Source: Burkholderia seminalis DSM 23518 (GTDB lineage Bacteria; Pseudomonadota; Gammaproteobacteria; Burkholderiales; Burkholderiaceae). Taken from it: DNA of 64,000 nucleotides. The translations under genes and the position numbers were made by a program. Position 1 is the stretch's first letter. Each line of letters starts with the position of its first letter. The notes beneath the pieces were generated by a model. It saw only the letters and a program-made list of their open reading frames with translations, had not been told where the DNA came from and did not search any database. Below are positions 36,125 through 45,423 of the stretch, piece by piece. The stretch spans positions 620,001 through 684,000 of the forward strand of contig NZ_CADFDK010000002.1 in assembly GCF_902832885.1 (NCBI RefSeq), written 5' to 3'.

Positions 36125-36834
36125 TCGAACTCGTCAGCCAGTACTGGCAAAGCTATCTCTATTCCGACGGCTACCGCTTCAGCGGCCTCGCGATCACGCT
36201 GTGGCTGCTGGTCGTGTCGATCGCGCTCGGTTTCGCGCTCGCCGTGCCGCTCGCGATCGCGCGTGCGTCGTCGAACCGCTGGATCTCGGGCCCCGTCTGG
36301 CTCTACACGTACGTGTTCCGCGGCACGCCGCTCTACGTGCAGTTGCTGATGTGCTACACGGGCATCTACAGCCTGCAGGTCGTGCACGACCACGTGCTGC
36401 TCGACACGTTCTTCCGCAACGCGATGAACTGCACGCTGCTCGCGTTCGTGCTGAACGAATGCGCGTATGCGACGGAGATCTTCGCGGGCGCGATCAAGGC
36501 GACCTCGGCCGGCGAGATCGAGGCCGGGATGGCCTACGGGATGTCGCGCTTCAAGCTGTATACGCGCATCATCCTGCCGTCCGCGCTGCGCCGCTCGCTG
36601 CCGAGCTACAGCAACGAAGTGATCCTGATGCTGCACGCGACGACACTCGCGTTCACCGCCACCGTGCCCGACATCCTGAAGGTCACGCGCGACGTCAATT
36701 CGGCGACTTACATGTCGTTCCAGGCCTACGGCATCGCTGCCGTGCTGTACGCCGCCGTCGTGTTCACGCTCATCTGGGCGTTCCGCAAGCTCGAGACGCG
36801 CTGGCTCGCGTACCTCGCGCCGCGCAGCCATTAA
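36121..36834 (+). CDS. hisM: ABC transporter permease HisM
   Basis: A 237-residue permease with the coupling motif GEIEAGMAYGMSRFKLYTRI and ILPSALRRSLPSYSNEVIL. It starts with GTG overlapping the hisQ stop (GTGA), a sign of translational coupling. The protein pairs with HisQ to form the membrane channel for basic amino acids. Length equals that of E. coli HisM (238). Confidence 0.93.
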   Translation: MIELVSQYWQSYLYSDGYRFSGLAITLWLLVVSIALGFALAVPLAIARASSNRWISGPVWLYTYVFRGTPLYVQLLMCYTGIYSLQVVHDHVLLDTFFRNAMNCTLLAFVLNECAYATEIFAGAIKATSAGEIEAGMAYGMSRFKLYTRIILPSALRRSLPSYSNEVILMLHATTLAFTATVPDILKVTRDVNSATYMSFQAYGIAAVLYAAVVFTLIWAFRKLETRWLAYLAPRSH

Positions 36835-36867
36835 CGCATCCGCACGATTCGCAACGAAGGACCCAGC

Positions 36868-37635
36868 ATGTACAAGCTTACCGTTGACAACCTGCACAAG
36901 AAATTCGGCGACAACGAGGTGTTGAAGGGCGTGTCGATGAAGGCGAAGGCCGGCGACGTGATCAGCATCATCGGTTCGAGCGGCTCCGGCAAGAGCACGT
37001 TCCTGCGCTGCATCAACTTCCTCGAGCAGCCGTGCTCGGGGCAGATCACGATCGGCAGCGAGCCGATCCAGACCACCCGCGACCGCAACGGCGCGCTGCG
37101 CGTGGCCGACCAGAAGCAGCTGCAACGGATGCGCACGAAGCTGTCGATGGTGTTCCAGCACTTCAACCTGTGGGCGCACATGACGGTGCTCGAGAACGTG
37201 ATCGAGGCGCCGATGGCCGTGCTCGGGATCGGCAAGGACGAAGCGATCGCACGCGCGCGCACGTATCTGGAGAAGGTCGGGCTCGCGCCGCGCGTCGAGG
37301 GCATGTATCCGTCGCACCTGTCGGGCGGCCAGCAGCAGCGCGTCGCGATCGCGCGTGCGCTCGCGATGGAGCCGGAGGTGATGCTGTTCGACGAACCGAC
37401 GTCGGCGCTCGATCCCGAACTGGTGGGCGAAGTGCTGAAGGTGATGCAGAAGCTCGCCGAGGAAGGCCGCACGATGGTCGTCGTCACGCACGAGATGGGC
37501 TTCGCGCGCAACGTGTCGAATCACGTGATCTTCCTGCATCAGGGGAAGATCGAGGAGGAAGGCGATCCGCAGGAGATTCTCGTGAATCCGAAGAGCGAGC
37601 GGCTCGGGCAGTTTCTGTCGGGGCGCTTGAAGTAG
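36868..37635 (+). CDS. hisP: ABC transporter ATP-binding protein HisP
   Basis: A 255-residue ATPase. Walker [10 protein letters not shown] at 36-44, Q-loop [17 protein letters not shown], signature [15 protein letters not shown], Walker [14 protein letters not shown] and the switch [14 protein letters not shown] are all intact. It energises import through HisQ-HisM from ArgT. It starts 33 bp after hisM. Confidence 0.95.
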   Translation: MYKLTVDNLHKKFGDNEVLKGVSMKAKAGDVISIIGSSGSGKSTFLRCINFLEQPCSGQITIGSEPIQTTRDRNGALRVADQKQLQRMRTKLSMVFQHFNLWAHMTVLENVIEAPMAVLGIGKDEAIARARTYLEKVGLAPRVEGMYPSHLSGGQQQRVAIARALAMEPEVMLFDEPTSALDPELVGEVLKVMQKLAEEGRTMVVVTHEMGFARNVSNHVIFLHQGKIEEEGDPQEILVNPKSERLGQFLSGRLK

Positions 37636-37680
37636 GAGACGGCTTCATAAAGGCCCCGTGGGATCGGTCTCGCGCGGCGT

Positions 37681-38907
37681 TCAGGCGAGCAGGCGGCGCT
37701 CGAACGGGTAGTCGGACAGCAGTTCGAGCTGGCCGTCGTCGCGGACGTAGACCTGTTCCTCGAGCTTCACGCCTTCGCCTCCGTCCTCGTGGCCGATGTA
37801 GCTCTCGATGCACAGCGTCATGCCGGGTTCGATCACGCCGTCGTAGCCCTTTGCATCGTTGTCCTCGCGATGACAGATATACGGGTATTCGCCTGTCATC
37901 CCGACGCCGTGGGCCAGCGCGAAATAGCGGCGTGCGCGATACGGCTGCGGGATCTGCCACGCCTTCGCGATGAATTCCTGGAACGTGGTGCCGGCCCTTA
38001 CGTTCTCCATGTTCGTGTGGATCTGCTCATAGGCGAGGCGGTACAGCGTCTTTTGCGCGGCGGACGCGGGACCGTCGCCGCAAAGAAAAGTGCGCGAGAA
38101 ATCCGCGTAGTAGCCGAAGCGGCCCACCACGTCGGTATCGAGCCCGACCAGTTCTCCCGCCTGGATCTTGCGTGGGCTGCTTTCCTGGAACCATGGATTC
38201 GTGCGCGGGCCCGAGCTTATCAAGCGGGTCTCGACATAGTCACCGTCGGTCTCGATCACATGCTGATGCAGGTACGACCACAGCTCGTTCTCGCTGATGC
38301 CGGGCACGAGGGCGGCCTCGAGCTTGCGCACACCCGCTTCCGCCGCGCGCAGTGACGCGCGGATCATCTTGATCTCGTTCGGCACCTTGATTGCACGGGC
38401 GCGTTCGAGCGGCTCCTGGGCGTCCGAAATCTCATAGCCGCGCGCTTGCAACGCAAATGCGGCCGCCGATGTCGCACTTTCGATCGCGATCCGCTTGCCG
38501 CCACCGCACGAGCGAACCAGATCGTCAATCTCGTCCGCCCAGCGCTCCGTGATCTGACGCAGCATGTCGTCACAAAAGTAGTACGAAATCGCGGTCGCGG
38601 GGCGGACTTCATCCACGGTATCGAGTCCGTCGGCCAGGAATTCGCATCCCGCGTATTCGAACAGCACGACTTTTCCCTCGGCCGGCACGAACAGATAGCG
38701 TGCGGGATTGCGCATCGAATACACCTGCATGTTGCGAGAGCCGGTGGCGTATCGCATGTGGGTAGGGTCGAACAGGATAGCGGCGGTCAGGTCGCGTTTC
38801 TTCAGTTCGCGGCGAACCGCGGCAAGCCGGTCGCGCTGGATCTGGGCGATTTCGTCGGCGGTAGGCTCGCAATCTTCCGGGCGGTGAGTCGGTCGAAGCA
38901 TCGTCAT
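37681..38907 (-). CDS. DddP-like M24-family metalloenzyme
   Basis: A 408-residue M24 (pita-bread fold) protein resembling the DMSP lyase DddP more than aminopeptidase P. Shared strings are LFDPTHMRYATGSRNMQ, ETRLISSGPRTNPWFQE and KLEEQVYV. All six metal ligands are present: D257, D259, D269, H333, E368 and E383. The position corresponding to DddP Asp377, reported as catalytic, is Gly339 here, so it may not be a DMSP lyase. The start at 38907 is preferred over 38967 because codons before 38907 are AT-rich and unlike the gene. It is downstream of the oxygenase gene in one operon. Confidence 0.85.
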   Translation of the reverse strand: MTMLRPTHRPEDCEPTADEIAQIQRDRLAAVRRELKKRDLTAAILFDPTHMRYATGSRNMQVYSMRNPARYLFVPAEGKVVLFEYAGCEFLADGLDTVDEVRPATAISYYFCDDMLRQITERWADEIDDLVRSCGGGKRIAIESATSAAAFALQARGYEISDAQEPLERARAIKVPNEIKMIRASLRAAEAGVRKLEAALVPGISENELWSYLHQHVIETDGDYVETRLISSGPRTNPWFQESSPRKIQAGELVGLDTDVVGRFGYYADFSRTFLCGDGPASAAQKTLYRLAYEQIHTNMENVRAGTTFQEFIAKAWQIPQPYRARRYFALAHGVGMTGEYPYICHREDNDAKGYDGVIEPGMTLCIESYIGHEDGGEGVKLEEQVYVRDDGQLELLSDYPFERRLLA

Positions 38908-38982
38908 GATGTCAGGGGTAACGTTATAAGTGTCAGTACAACGAAGTAATGGGATGGGTCTACCCATCGGGAAATCGCATCG

Positions 38983-39870
38983 TCAGTCGACCAGGTTGTC
39001 CGCGCGGACCAGTGTCTGTTCGGCTTCCAGATGCATTTCGGATACGCGGCCGTACAGCTGACGGGTTCGCTCGAGGCGGCCGACCACCCCGGGCTTCTTC
39101 GAATAGGCGAAGATCGTAGTGTGACGATCGATGTCGCCGCGCACCTGGGTCACGCGGTGCAGCGAGAAACGGCCCTTGAACAGTTGCAGATCGCCCGGCT
39201 GCAGCGTAATCACGCTGATCGGCGTGCGCGTCTCTCCGCGCACCACCGCGCCGACCGCGTCGTAGTTTTCACCCTCGGGCGACCGGATGTTCGGGCAGTA
39301 CTCGAAATCGCCGCCTGCCGTGGGCTGCTGCGTCATCATCGACACGATGAATTCGTTGGTGTCGTAGTGCCACGGCTGTTCGGTGCCGGGCGGCATGACG
39401 TTCTGAACCAGTCCGGCGTACGGGTCCGCGTATTCCCAGATCTGCGTTTCGCCGAGACATGCAGCGACGAATTGCTTCATCGCACGCGCCACGTAAATCC
39501 GGTGAACGATTGCATCGGCCGGGATCACGTCGCGCGTGACGAAGCCGCTCGTGCGATCCATAAAGATGCGGCGCGGATCCGTGGCGGGCAACGACGGATC
39601 GTCGGCGGTGAAATACGCATTGACCTTGCGGCTCGAGAAATAGGTTTTTTTCGCGAAGCCGAGCCCTTCGACGCGCGCCTGTTCCAGTGCGGCGGGGCGC
39701 AGGAAGCCGCGCAACACCGCGCTGCCGCTGGCGGTCAGCTGGGCCCGGCACGTTGCGAGCAGATCGCGCATTCCGGCGTGCCCGGGGTCATGCAACGGAT
39801 AGTGGTCGGTATCGACGATGTCGCTCAGATCAGTACATTCTGCGTCGGCGAGAGGCGGGCTTGCTTGCAC
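38983..39870 (-). CDS. Fe(II)/2-oxoglutarate-dependent oxygenase
   Basis: A 295-residue oxygenase. The iron triad is H168-x-D170 in WHYDTNEF and H238 in FSLHRVTQV, with R249 in RHTTIFAY able to bind 2-oxoglutarate. HxD rather than HxG suggests hydroxylation rather than halogenation. NTRDVIPADAIVHRIYVARA-like and GDFEYCPNIRSPEGE segments surround the core. It is the first gene of an operon with the DddP-like gene and is divergent from a LysR regulator. A substrate such as a betaine or amino acid is inferred from context. Confidence 0.85.
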   Translation of the reverse strand: MQASPPLADAECTDLSDIVDTDHYPLHDPGHAGMRDLLATCRAQLTASGSAVLRGFLRPAALEQARVEGLGFAKKTYFSSRKVNAYFTADDPSLPATDPRRIFMDRTSGFVTRDVIPADAIVHRIYVARAMKQFVAACLGETQIWEYADPYAGLVQNVMPPGTEQPWHYDTNEFIVSMMTQQPTAGGDFEYCPNIRSPEGENYDAVGAVVRGETRTPISVITLQPGDLQLFKGRFSLHRVTQVRGDIDRHTTIFAYSKKPGVVGRLERTRQLYGRVSEMHLEAEQTLVRADNLVD

Positions 39871-39911
39871 GGTTGGCTCCAGTTTCGAGGGGTGAGGCGT
39901 TTGTGGCCTGA

Positions 39912-39929
39912 ATTGTTTTCGACAACAAT
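39912..39929. promoter_or_regulatory. LysR-type operator dyad in the oxygenase/LysR divergent region
   Basis: ATTGTT-TTCGAC-AACAAT is a perfect 6-bp dyad of the T-N11-A kind. It sits 42 bp before the oxygenase start and 60 bp before the LysR start. Confidence 0.6.
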
Positions 39930-39989
39930 CGGCCTATCGATGCGTCAATGATTCGATCGACAAATTCCCTTGGATAACGAGTAATTTCG

Positions 39990-40907
39990 ATGACTGACAT
40001 CAGCGAACCCGATTGGTCTCAACTCAGCTCGCTCGACGGAGAACTGGTGCGCGCGTTCATCACGGTGGTCGACAGCGGCGGCGTGACCGCCGCAGCCAGG
40101 CAGATGCACCGGACGCAATCGACGATCAGCCTTCGCATCCGTACGCTCGAAGAGCGGCTGGAAACGCACCTGTTTCTGCGCGACAGTCGCCGTCTGGCAT
40201 TGTCGCGAGACGGGGAAAACTTCCTGATCCATGCGCGCCGCATCATTCAGGTGCAGAACGAAGCGATAGCGGCACTTAAACGCACGAGCGCTCATGGCGT
40301 GATTCGCTTCGGCTTGCCTGAGGATTACGCGGAGCTCTGGTTGCCCGATCTGCTCGAAAAGTTCTATCGCCTGCGGCCGGATGCGCGCCCGCATATCGAT
40401 TGCAGAATGTCGCTGGAGCTGATCGAGCGCCTGCAGGCGGGCGAACTCGATCTGGCACTGGTCGTCAGGCACGGCGCGCAAAGCGGTGGGCGTCATCTCG
40501 GCCGCGAGGACGTGGTGTGGGCCGCGCATCGCGATTTCGTGTTACCGGGCGGCGCGTCCGTGCCGCTCGCGCTGTTTCCGGAAACATGCTGCTACCGTCA
40601 GCGTGGACTCGCGGCACTGGCGGCACTCGGGCGGCATTATCACGTGATCTACACGAGCCAGAGCCCGACCGGCATCAAGGTCGCCGTCAATCACGGTGCG
40701 GCGGTGACGATCATCGACCGCTGCACGCTGCCCGCGAACTGGCGCGTGCTGGACATGGAAGACGGCTTGCCGGCGCTGCCGCCCGCAGATCTCGAGCTGC
40801 TGCGCTCACCCGGCAGTCGCAATCCTGCAGCCGACGATCTGGCTCTGCTGATCGAGACGATGGTCGAGGAGCGCCGCCGCGCGGCGAGCGCGCCGTCGCC
40901 GGCCTGA
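39990..40907 (+). CDS. LysR family regulator of the DddP-like/oxygenase cluster
   Basis: A 305-residue LysR regulator. The HTH is VDSGGVTAAARQMHRTQSTI and SLRIRTLEERLETHLFLRDSR. The effector domain has GVIRFGLPEDYAELWLPDLL, with CCYRQRGLAALAALGRHYH. Divergent from the oxygenase-DddP-like operon, with a LysR-type dyad between them, so it very likely controls that operon. The start codon at 39990 has a weak ribosome site. Confidence 0.88.
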   Translation: MTDISEPDWSQLSSLDGELVRAFITVVDSGGVTAAARQMHRTQSTISLRIRTLEERLETHLFLRDSRRLALSRDGENFLIHARRIIQVQNEAIAALKRTSAHGVIRFGLPEDYAELWLPDLLEKFYRLRPDARPHIDCRMSLELIERLQAGELDLALVVRHGAQSGGRHLGREDVVWAAHRDFVLPGGASVPLALFPETCCYRQRGLAALAALGRHYHVIYTSQSPTGIKVAVNHGAAVTIIDRCTLPANWRVLDMEDGLPALPPADLELLRSPGSRNPAADDLALLIETMVEERRRAASAPSPA

Positions 40908-41158
40908 ATGATCGTGCATCGCATCCCGTAGCCTCGCGGGAGCCGGGCCCAACGCAACGACGCGATCGTTCGGCCTCTCCGATGGTCCCTATCGGAATTC
41001 CTCGCTGTCAAAACGAAATTGGCGCAATAAATATATCTGTGAGCGAACGGATGACCGTTGCCACGGATGCCGGTATCCGCGCGATCGCTCCCGCCCGGTT
41101 CCATCGGCCGCGTTATGCCTTGCCTCAGTGCCTTCCCCATTCAATAGGAGCCCTTCTC

Positions 41159-42058
41159 ATGATCCTGTCGTTGCTTGCCCGCCTGTTTATTGTCACCATG
41201 CGTCGCCCGGTACTCGGGCGGTTCGTGCTTTTCTTCGCGCTATCGGTTTCGGCGTCGGCGCACGCCGCCGGCAACGGAACGGTGGTGATCGGAGTGAACA
41301 ACTGGGCCGAGAATATCGCGGTCGCGAATCTGTGGAAGGCGCTGCTTGCGGAAAAAGGCTACGACGTCACGCTGCAGTCGGGCGACAAGGCGATCATCTA
41401 TAACGGCGTCGCGCAGGGCAAGCTCGATCTGACGTTCGAAGTCTGGCTGCCATCCGCGGACGGCCCGCCGTACGATGCGATCAAGTCGCGCGTCGAGAAG
41501 ATCGGCCCGTGGTTTCCCCGCGCTCAGCTGGGCCTCGCGGTGCCCGATTACGTCGCGATCGACAGCATCGACCAGTTGAACGCACATGCCGCCCAGTTCA
41601 GCCACGACGGCAAGCCGACGATTTTCGGCATCGAACCCGGCAGCGGCCTGATGAAACTGACGGGCGAGGCGCGCACCGCTTATGCGCTCGACGCGACTGT
41701 GTTGCCGTCATCGGAGGCTGCGATGTTGCTCGCGCTGGATCGCGCGGCAAAGCGTCGCCAGCCGATCGTCGTCACGCTGTGGAATCCGCATTGGGTGTGG
41801 GCGAAGTATCCGATGCACTACCTGAAAGACCCGAAGCAGGTGTTCGGTCAACCCGATGCGATCTATGCAATCGCGAAGGCCGGCTTCAGTCAGACACGTC
41901 CGGATGTCGCGCGCTGGCTCGGTGCATGGAAGATGGACGACCAGACGCTCGGCTCGCTGATGAACGATATCCGTGCCGCCGGTGAATCCGATCCGCAGAA
42001 GGGTGTCGCGCGATGGATCGCGTCGAATCGCGCCCGGGTGGGTGAATGGCTACGCTAA
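41159..42058 (+). CDS. ProX/OpuAC-type betaine-like compound binding protein
   Basis: A 299-residue periplasmic binding protein. A long N-terminal leader ends FALSVSASAHA-AGN. The mature domain opens VIGVNNWAENIAVANLWKAL and has FEVWLPSADGPPYD and LWNPHWVWAKYPMHYL, typical of glycine-betaine/choline binding proteins whose Trp/Tyr residues form a cation-pi box. No cognate permease or ATPase is adjacent, so it must share one or be orphaned. AGGAG precedes the ATG at 41159. Confidence 0.87.
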   Translation: MILSLLARLFIVTMRRPVLGRFVLFFALSVSASAHAAGNGTVVIGVNNWAENIAVANLWKALLAEKGYDVTLQSGDKAIIYNGVAQGKLDLTFEVWLPSADGPPYDAIKSRVEKIGPWFPRAQLGLAVPDYVAIDSIDQLNAHAAQFSHDGKPTIFGIEPGSGLMKLTGEARTAYALDATVLPSSEAAMLLALDRAAKRRQPIVVTLWNPHWVWAKYPMHYLKDPKQVFGQPDAIYAIAKAGFSQTRPDVARWLGAWKMDDQTLGSLMNDIRAAGESDPQKGVARWIASNRARVGEWLR

Positions 42059-42268
42059 GAGCAGGTTTCTCGAAGACTGCTTTGCATGCCGGGTATTCCT
42101 GCGGATCAGGCGGCAACCCAGTTTGAGAAACGCGCCATGAATGTCGGCGCGGCGATGATCGCGCAAACGCTGCTGACAGGCAGGGCTTCGCACGCGGGCG
42201 TCGCGCCGCTGCAAACTGGAACGCTAAATGCTTGTCACGCGTGATCCTTTCGATGAAGGAGCACAGCG

Positions 42269-42703
42269 ATGAGCGAGCAGACCACCACCGCTTTTTCCCA
42301 CGTGAAGCCGCAGGACACCGCCTATCAAGGCGAGGGCCTGCGCGACTTCTTCCTGTACCGCGATCTTGGCATTGCGGCCGCGACGAACGGCAAGGTCGTC
42401 GCGCAACTCGTCAGGGCAAACCATGCACCGGAGGCGGGCACCGGCTGGCACCGTCACGAGGCCGAGTTCCATATCGTGATCATGCTGAAGGGCTGGGCTC
42501 GCTTCATGTATGGCGAACAGGAAACGCTGGTAGCCGCCGGCGACTGCGTGCACCAGGCGCCGGGGATCGTCCACTACCTGTTCGACTATTCGCCGGACAT
42601 GGAGTACCTGGAGATCGTCGGGCCCGCCGATTTCAAGTCGATCGACGTCGACGGGCCGTGCGCGGTACCCGCGCCGACGCCGTGGGGCGAGGCGGGCGCA
42701 TAG
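42269..42703 (+). CDS. Cupin domain protein of the onium-compound cluster
   Basis: A 144-residue single cupin. HRHEAEFHIVIMLKGWARF holds the H-x-H...E metal ligands and APGIVHYLFDYSPD the second histidine. Small cupins can be metal-dependent lyases or dioxygenases; DddQ, DddL and DddW are cupin DMSP lyases, but this protein lacks enough recognisable similarity to name it. AGGAG precedes the ATG. A strong terminator ends the transcript. Confidence 0.82.
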   Translation: MSEQTTTAFSHVKPQDTAYQGEGLRDFFLYRDLGIAAATNGKVVAQLVRANHAPEAGTGWHRHEAEFHIVIMLKGWARFMYGEQETLVAAGDCVHQAPGIVHYLFDYSPDMEYLEIVGPADFKSIDVDGPCAVPAPTPWGEAGA

Positions 42704-42745
42704 CTTGCCGGGTTTCCGGCGCGCGCCGGGCGCATGCTCGAGACC

Positions 42746-42768
42746 AACCGCCTTCGGGCGGTTTTTTA
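42746..42768 (+). terminator. Rho-independent terminator after the cupin gene
   Basis: AACCGCC - TTCG - GGCGGTT followed by TTTTA, a textbook UUCG-capped terminator. Confidence 0.92.
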
Positions 42769-43007
42769 TTGAGCTGTGGACTGCTGCGACCCGCCTCCCG
42801 CTTCGGAACGTTGCTTCGAATTCCAAACCGTTGCGGCGCTGAAGATCCGGAAAGAAAAGAAAGACATTCGTCAGCTTCGAGCGCCGATTCGCGACGCGAT
42901 GTCAAAGATCGTCAATTGCGCGGCCGCGCGGTGCACGGCCGGTCGACGACCGGCGTTAAGGAGTGACCAGCCGGATCACCGGCTGATTTATCCGGGAGAG
43001 TTTCACC

Positions 43008-43145
43008 ATGAACCGCATCGCGAAGATCCTGACGGCAACCGCACTGGCTTGCGCCGTGCTCGTGCCGGCACTGGCCGAAGCGCATTCGCACCGTGTGTGC
43101 CATTTCGATCATCACCACCATCGCGTGTGCCGCTGGGTGCGGTAA
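43008..43145 (+). CDS. Small secreted HHHH-motif protein
   Basis: A 45-residue protein too short for most gene callers. A signal peptide MNRIAKILTATALACAVLVPALAEA is followed by a tiny mature part HSHRVCHFDHHHHRVCRWVR with two cysteines and seven histidines. GGGAGAG precedes the ATG. The composition suggests periplasmic metal binding (Zn, Cu or Ni). Such proteins are known in Burkholderia by the four-histidine run; their role is unknown. It lies 62 bp before a related secreted-protein gene. Confidence 0.75.
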   Translation: MNRIAKILTATALACAVLVPALAEAHSHRVCHFDHHHHRVCRWVR

Positions 43146-43207
43146 CCGTGGCTTTGCCCGGGGATGCCCGGGACGTTTTCATCATTCAGGCAAATCAGGA
43201 GAGGACC

Positions 43208-43672
43208 ATGAAAAAAACGATGTTGATCGCCGCGCTGGTCGCCGGCATGGGTGTGTCGATCGGTGCGTTCGCGCAGGTTCCGGCCAGCGCGCCGGCCGGC
43301 ACGACCGGGCTGTGCAAGGACGGCTCGTTCTACTCGGGCGCATCGAAGAAGGGCGCCTGTGCGGGCCACAAGGGTGTGAAGACGTGGTACGGCGCATCGG
43401 CCGCCGCTGCAGCGAGCGCACCGGCCGCGGCGCCGGCCACGGCGGCGTCCGCCGCGCCGGCATCGGGCACGGCACCCGCGAAGAGCGCCGCCGCGACGAC
43501 GGCAGCCGCGCCGGGCGGCGGTGCGGGCAAGGTGTGGGCGAACGACAGCACGAAGGTCTACCACTGCTCGACCGACAAGTACTACGGCAAGACGAAGCAC
43601 GGCAGCTACATGTCGGAAGCCGACGCGAAGGCGAAGGGCTACCACGCGTCGCACGGAAAGGCCTGCTCGTAA
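43208..43672 (+). CDS. DUF3761 secreted protein
   Basis: A 154-residue exported protein. The signal peptide ends GAFA-QVPASA. Next comes the DUF3761 core GLCKDGSFYSGASKKGACAG and HKGVKTWYG, then an Ala/Pro-rich linker. A second small domain VYHCSTDKYYGKTKHGSYMS with EADAKAKGYHASHGKAC ends the protein. The function is not known; cysteines suggest periplasmic folding. GAGGACC precedes the ATG at 43208. Confidence 0.85.
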   Translation: MKKTMLIAALVAGMGVSIGAFAQVPASAPAGTTGLCKDGSFYSGASKKGACAGHKGVKTWYGASAAAAASAPAAAPATAASAAPASGTAPAKSAAATTAAAPGGGAGKVWANDSTKVYHCSTDKYYGKTKHGSYMSEADAKAKGYHASHGKACS

Positions 43673-43780
43673 CGCGCGGTGCCGGCGCGCGAGTGCCTTC
43701 GCTCGCGCGTCGTCCGAACGCCGCAGCAAACGTCGCCCCGCCTCTTCGGCGGGGCGATTCGTTTGCGGCGACGCGCACGC

Positions 43781-45136
43781 TCAGTGCGCGTGATGCGATC
43801 GTGTTTCCGTCGTTGCGTCGCTCCCGGTTGCGCGCGCATCGAGCAGGGCGCGCAGCGTGACGTAGTGGGTGCCGCTTGGGTCGCCTTCCGCATTCGCGGT
43901 GCGATCGTACGGCTCGTTGTCATGGATCGTCGCCCGCACGATCGGATAGATCTGCGTTTCCCACCGGCTGCCGTTGAACACGCCGTAGTGCCCCACACCC
44001 GTCTGAACGTGGTGCGTCTTCAGATACGACGGTAACCCCGAACACAGTTCCTGCGCGGCCACCGTCTGGCCCACCGCGCAGATATCGTCCTTCTCGCCTT
44101 CGACCGTCAACAGCGCGGTGCGATGAATCGCCGCCGGTTCGACGAGCCGGTCGCCGACCGTCAGCTCCCCGCGCGCGAGCGCGTATTGCTGGAACACCTT
44201 CTCGACCGTTTCCAGATAGAACTCCGCGGTGAGGTCGGCCGTCGCGAAATATTCGTCGTAGAAATGCCGCAGCGTGTCGGCTTTCGCCGGGTCGCCTTTC
44301 GCGCGCTGGTAGTACAGATCGGCGAACGACGCCGCGTGCCGGTCCGGGTTCATCGACATGAACGCGCCGACCTGCACGAAGCCCGGATACACGCACCGCT
44401 GCGCGCCGACGAAGCCCGCCGGCACGACGCTGATCAGGTTGCGCGCGAACCATTCGATCGGCTGGCTCGTCGCGAGCGCGTTGACCTTCGTCGGATTCAC
44501 GCGGCAGTCGATCGGGCCGGCCATCAGCGTCAGGCTCGCGGGCTGCGCCGGATCGCCGCCGGCTGCCATCAGCGAAACCGCCGCGAGCGCGGCGACCGTC
44601 GGCTGGCAGATCGCGAGCACGTGCGCGTCCGGGCCGATCTGGCGGATGAAGTCGATCACGTGCGCCACGTATTCGTCGAAGCCGAAGCGCCCGGCCGTCA
44701 GCGGGATGTCGCGCGGGTTGTGCCAGTCGGTGATGTACACGTCGTGATCGGCCAGCATCGTCTGCACGGTGCCGCGCAACAGCGTCGCGAAGTGTCCGGA
44801 CATCGGCGCGACGATCAGCACGCGCGGCTGGCGTGCGACGGGCCGCGCCTTGCGGAAGTGCAGCAGCGTCGCGAAGGGCGTGACGGCCGCCGCTTCCTCG
44901 ACGATCGGCACCGTGTCGCCGTCGACGGCGATCGATTCGATTCCGAACGGCGGACGCCGGTGCGAGAATGCGCAGCATTCGAGCAGTTCGCACAGCGCGT
45001 CGAGCATGCGGCCGGTCGGCGTCGACGTCGAGGGCGGCCACAGCGACATCGTCGCACGGGTGGCGGCCGCCCATGCGCGCGCCGGGCGCACGCATTCGGC
45101 AGACCATTGGTAAAACGGATAGGCAAGCAGGTTCAT
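43781..45136 (-). CDS. phaZ: Intracellular polyhydroxybutyrate depolymerase
   Basis: A 451-residue PhaZ of the intracellular type that mobilises native PHB granules. The N-terminus MNLLAYPFYQWSAE is typical, and the nucleophile is C177 in AICQPTVAAL, cysteine as in the Ralstonia i-PHA depolymerase. The histidine of VGHYGVFNGSRW and the acid in EGEKDDICAVGQT complete the triad. The start at 45136 gives the known N-terminus. Divergent from the GST gene. Confidence 0.93.
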   Translation of the reverse strand: MNLLAYPFYQWSAECVRPARAWAAATRATMSLWPPSTSTPTGRMLDALCELLECCAFSHRRPPFGIESIAVDGDTVPIVEEAAAVTPFATLLHFRKARPVARQPRVLIVAPMSGHFATLLRGTVQTMLADHDVYITDWHNPRDIPLTAGRFGFDEYVAHVIDFIRQIGPDAHVLAICQPTVAALAAVSLMAAGGDPAQPASLTLMAGPIDCRVNPTKVNALATSQPIEWFARNLISVVPAGFVGAQRCVYPGFVQVGAFMSMNPDRHAASFADLYYQRAKGDPAKADTLRHFYDEYFATADLTAEFYLETVEKVFQQYALARGELTVGDRLVEPAAIHRTALLTVEGEKDDICAVGQTVAAQELCSGLPSYLKTHHVQTGVGHYGVFNGSRWETQIYPIVRATIHDNEPYDRTANAEGDPSGTHYVTLRALLDARATGSDATTETRSHHAH

Positions 45137-45423
45137 GGCCGTCGCTCGTTGCGCCGCGTTGCAAGGAACGAGGCAAGCCGTGTGCCAGCATGCGGCTGGC
45201 ACGCGCGTTGCACGCGGTTCGGAAACGCGGCGGCGCGGGCGGCGCAAGACGACGGGCAGGTGCGGTCGATGCGTGGCCGCACCGCTCCGGCGTGCGATGC
45301 GTGTCGCGACACCGTGCGGCGCTGCGCCAGTTCGGCGAATGGGTCGCACAGGCGTGGTGCGGATCACGGCGTGATGCATCCGTTTCGGTGCAGGGGCACG
45401 AACGGCAACCAGCAGGGAGCAAC

